A stretch of DNA of 64,000 bases from Paramecium pentaurelia. Lineage: Eukaryota > Ciliophora > Oligohymenophorea > Peniculida > Parameciidae. The DNA is taken from contig CAJJDO010000051.1 in NCBI GenBank assembly GCA_905183005.1, positions 1 through 64,000 of the forward strand, read 5' to 3'. The position numbers and the translations under genes are program-made. The notes beneath the pieces were generated by a model, which saw only the letters and a list, made by a program, of their open reading frames with translations, ran no database searches and had not been told where the DNA came from. Shown piece by piece: positions 62,543 through 64,000 of this stretch. Positions within the stretch are counted from its first letter, which is position 1. Every line of letters begins with the position of its first letter.

Positions 62543-63221
62543 TCATTTAGACATCATTTATCCAACAAATTAAGTAACTACTTTATTTGTAATGTCACCT
62601 TACAAATCTTTCATTTTCTTTTTATGATCTCCATTACATTTATAGTAACCAAACAAATTTGTCCAACATAATGATAATCCAATTATGTCTATAACAAACT
62701 AATTTAATCAATCAAATATAAATACTTTCATCAATGTAAATGAAATCATATTTGAAAAAGTAAATATTGCCCATGCTAAAGTAAATCCTAATTGAGCAGT
62801 CCAAAAGAAAGTCTTATCAACTGTATTAATTTATTTATTTGGCATAGAGTAAAACTCCCATTTTGAAGTTCCATCTTCCAAAATTATATTCTCCCATTTT
62901 AAACCAACTAACAATCTATATTTAATAAATAATTAAATACCTTCCAGTTATATTCTTAACTGTCCAAAAATCAAATGCTGAAAATATTATCACCAAAATG
63001 AATGACCAAATACTCTCACCAAATATAAGATAAAATAATAATGCAAGTCCTTTAAATAAAAATGTAAAAATGCAGGCTTTTGGATGTGATGCACGATTTA
63101 AATCATAGTTTGATGTTTAAAGAGGAATTGATTCTGAAGTTGAGGCTACAGAAAGTTTAGTTGGTTCGTCTGTTGATGTTTAAATTAATGGTTTGGTTGG
63201 AGCTGATGGCATTTCTTACAT
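62543..63221 (-). CDS. TVP23 family Golgi membrane protein
   Basis: Exons 63221-62941 and 62915-62543 (25-nt intron) give 217 residues (213 from the second ATG at 63212). After a disordered N-terminus there are four membrane segments. The family core is FDFWTVKNITGRLLVGLKWE, then EDGTSKWEFYSMPNKQ, then VDKTFFWTAQLGFTLAWAIF. TVP23 (FAM18) proteins sit in the late Golgi and help vesicle sorting together with YIP proteins. Their biochemical role is not known. The Gly-Arg-(R/L)LVGL signature and the DxxxFW pair make the family assignment firm. Confidence 0.9.
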
Positions 63222-63513
63222 CTAAATCTTAAAATGTAAATCCTATAGAGTTAATGATTTTCATACTTCTTCCATTAGTATTAATCCGAAATTTTTTAAT
63301 ATAAAACAAATTAAAGCTTTTTTTACATTAAATATATCTAAACAATAATATATTCTAAAAGAAATAAAAAAATCAATATTATTATGATTTATAGATTATT
63401 TTTATTTTATCAACATATTAATTTATGAACTTGTTTTCTCTAATTATGATTACAATATATTTAATAATAATATAATATTATAATTAATATATAATTAGAG
63501 AATTTAACTTTAT
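63222..63513. other. intergenic AT-rich region
   Basis: Nothing recognised; the 5' flank of the TVP23 gene. Confidence 0.35.
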
Positions 63514-64000
63514 TCATCTAAAGTCTAATTCATTTCGACTAAATCTGGAAAGAGAAATTCCTTATAGTAATTAGATTTGAGTTCCAAATTATGGTTTCTT
63601 CTAAAATAATCCAGTTATATCATCAGTTTATGTACTTCTTTTACTTGGTCTTCTACCTTTTATAGTTTTATTAAATGGATGAATCATTTTCTTATCTTTT
63701 TTATCATCTTAAGGTGGATCCTCTCTATAATAATTTAAATATTATTATAAATTACATTAATTTAAGTTTTCTTTTTATTCTTGAAATTTTAGTAATTGCT
63801 AATGAATTAAATGTATAAAATGAAAATTAATGAAGATAAAATCTTCTTTTTTCAAGATTCTTTAATAAAATCTTCATTGTTCTTGCAACAACAACTTTAG
63901 CATTATTCCAACTAAAATAATATGTAAAATTCTTCAATATTTCAAAATCTTCCAATTCCATAGATACAGGTTATCTCTCAAAAACAGGTATTGAAATCTC
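63514..64000 (-). CDS. partial gene, C-terminal end of unknown protein
   Basis: The minus-strand frame runs from the window edge to TGA 63514-63516, with a 31-nt intron (63725-63755). The visible part, about 150 residues, begins with EISIPVFERQPVSMELED. It continues with an aromatic helix (ILKNFTYYFSWNNAKVVVAR) and basic helices, and ends with a Lys/Arg/Ser/Gln-rich tail (IKGRRPSKRSTQTDDITGLF). An ATG at 63961-63959 is in frame, but the upstream frame is open at the edge, so the protein may be longer. The sequence is compatible with a nuclear or cytoskeletal protein. No family could be recognised. Confidence 0.5.

Noticed and set aside
1..64000. CRISPR array, prophage, integron or bacterial operon
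   Set aside because: No regularly spaced repeats and no bacterial-type genes; the window is eukaryotic throughout.

Overview
The window is a piece of a ciliate nuclear genome, most likely a Paramecium macronuclear (somatic) scaffold. Three things show this. Every convincing reading frame reads through TAA and TAG (as Gln) and ends only at TGA. The coding regions are split by very small GT..AG introns, about 19-36 nt. The sequence is extremely A+T rich with tightly packed genes. Frames in the intact genes are explained by these introns alone, with no TA-bounded internal eliminated sequences, which fits the somatic rather than the germline genome. The species cannot be fixed from sequence alone.

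Layout. Positions 1-13,000 are gene-poor and degenerate. They hold at least four broken copies of one WD40 / pentapeptide-like / coiled-coil gene family (about 1.5-3.1 kb, 4.6-5.2 kb, 6.0-7.2 kb, 7.9-8.4 kb), a possible protein-kinase relic, a fossil Tc1/mariner-IS630-type transposase near 9.5-9.9 kb, a compact structured element at about 5.80-5.92 kb that looks like an RNA gene, and a perfect 1,052-bp direct duplication around a single N at 11,063 that is probably an assembly join.

From 13.0 to 64.0 kb the sequence is gene-dense: a 3,025-residue cysteine-rich membrane protein; a Rab-like GTPase; a RanBP1 protein; a 71-residue small protein; a cyclic-nucleotide-binding-like protein and a histidine-phosphatase protein; a coiled-coil protein; a MORN protein; an MFS sugar transporter; the ALG7/DPAGT1 enzyme; an EF-hand protein; a small unknown; a calpain; a DGAT2 acyltransferase; a giant P4-ATPase/guanylyl cyclase fusion; another coiled-coil protein; a divergent histone H3; an arginase-family enzyme; splicing factor SF3A3; a CDP-alcohol phosphotransferase; a tRNA-Lys(UUU); a DUSP/ubiquitin-like protein; a frameshifted CCDC61/VFL3 homologue; a plant-type CCCH zinc-finger protein; an ANP32-like LRR protein; TVP23; and a partial gene at the right edge.

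No operon logic is expected; neighbours are often only 30-60 nt apart and share short intergenic regions. Several enzymes work on membranes or lipids (DGAT2, CDP-alcohol phosphotransferase, DPAGT1, TVP23, the flippase-like half of the cyclase), and several products belong to ciliate signalling or cilia (GC-ATPase, CNBD-like, calpain, EF-hand, MORN, VFL3), but nothing shows co-regulation. The best leads are the structured RNA candidate at 5.8 kb, the inactivating changes in the ATPase half of the cyclase fusion, the divergent H3, and the broken VFL3 copy.
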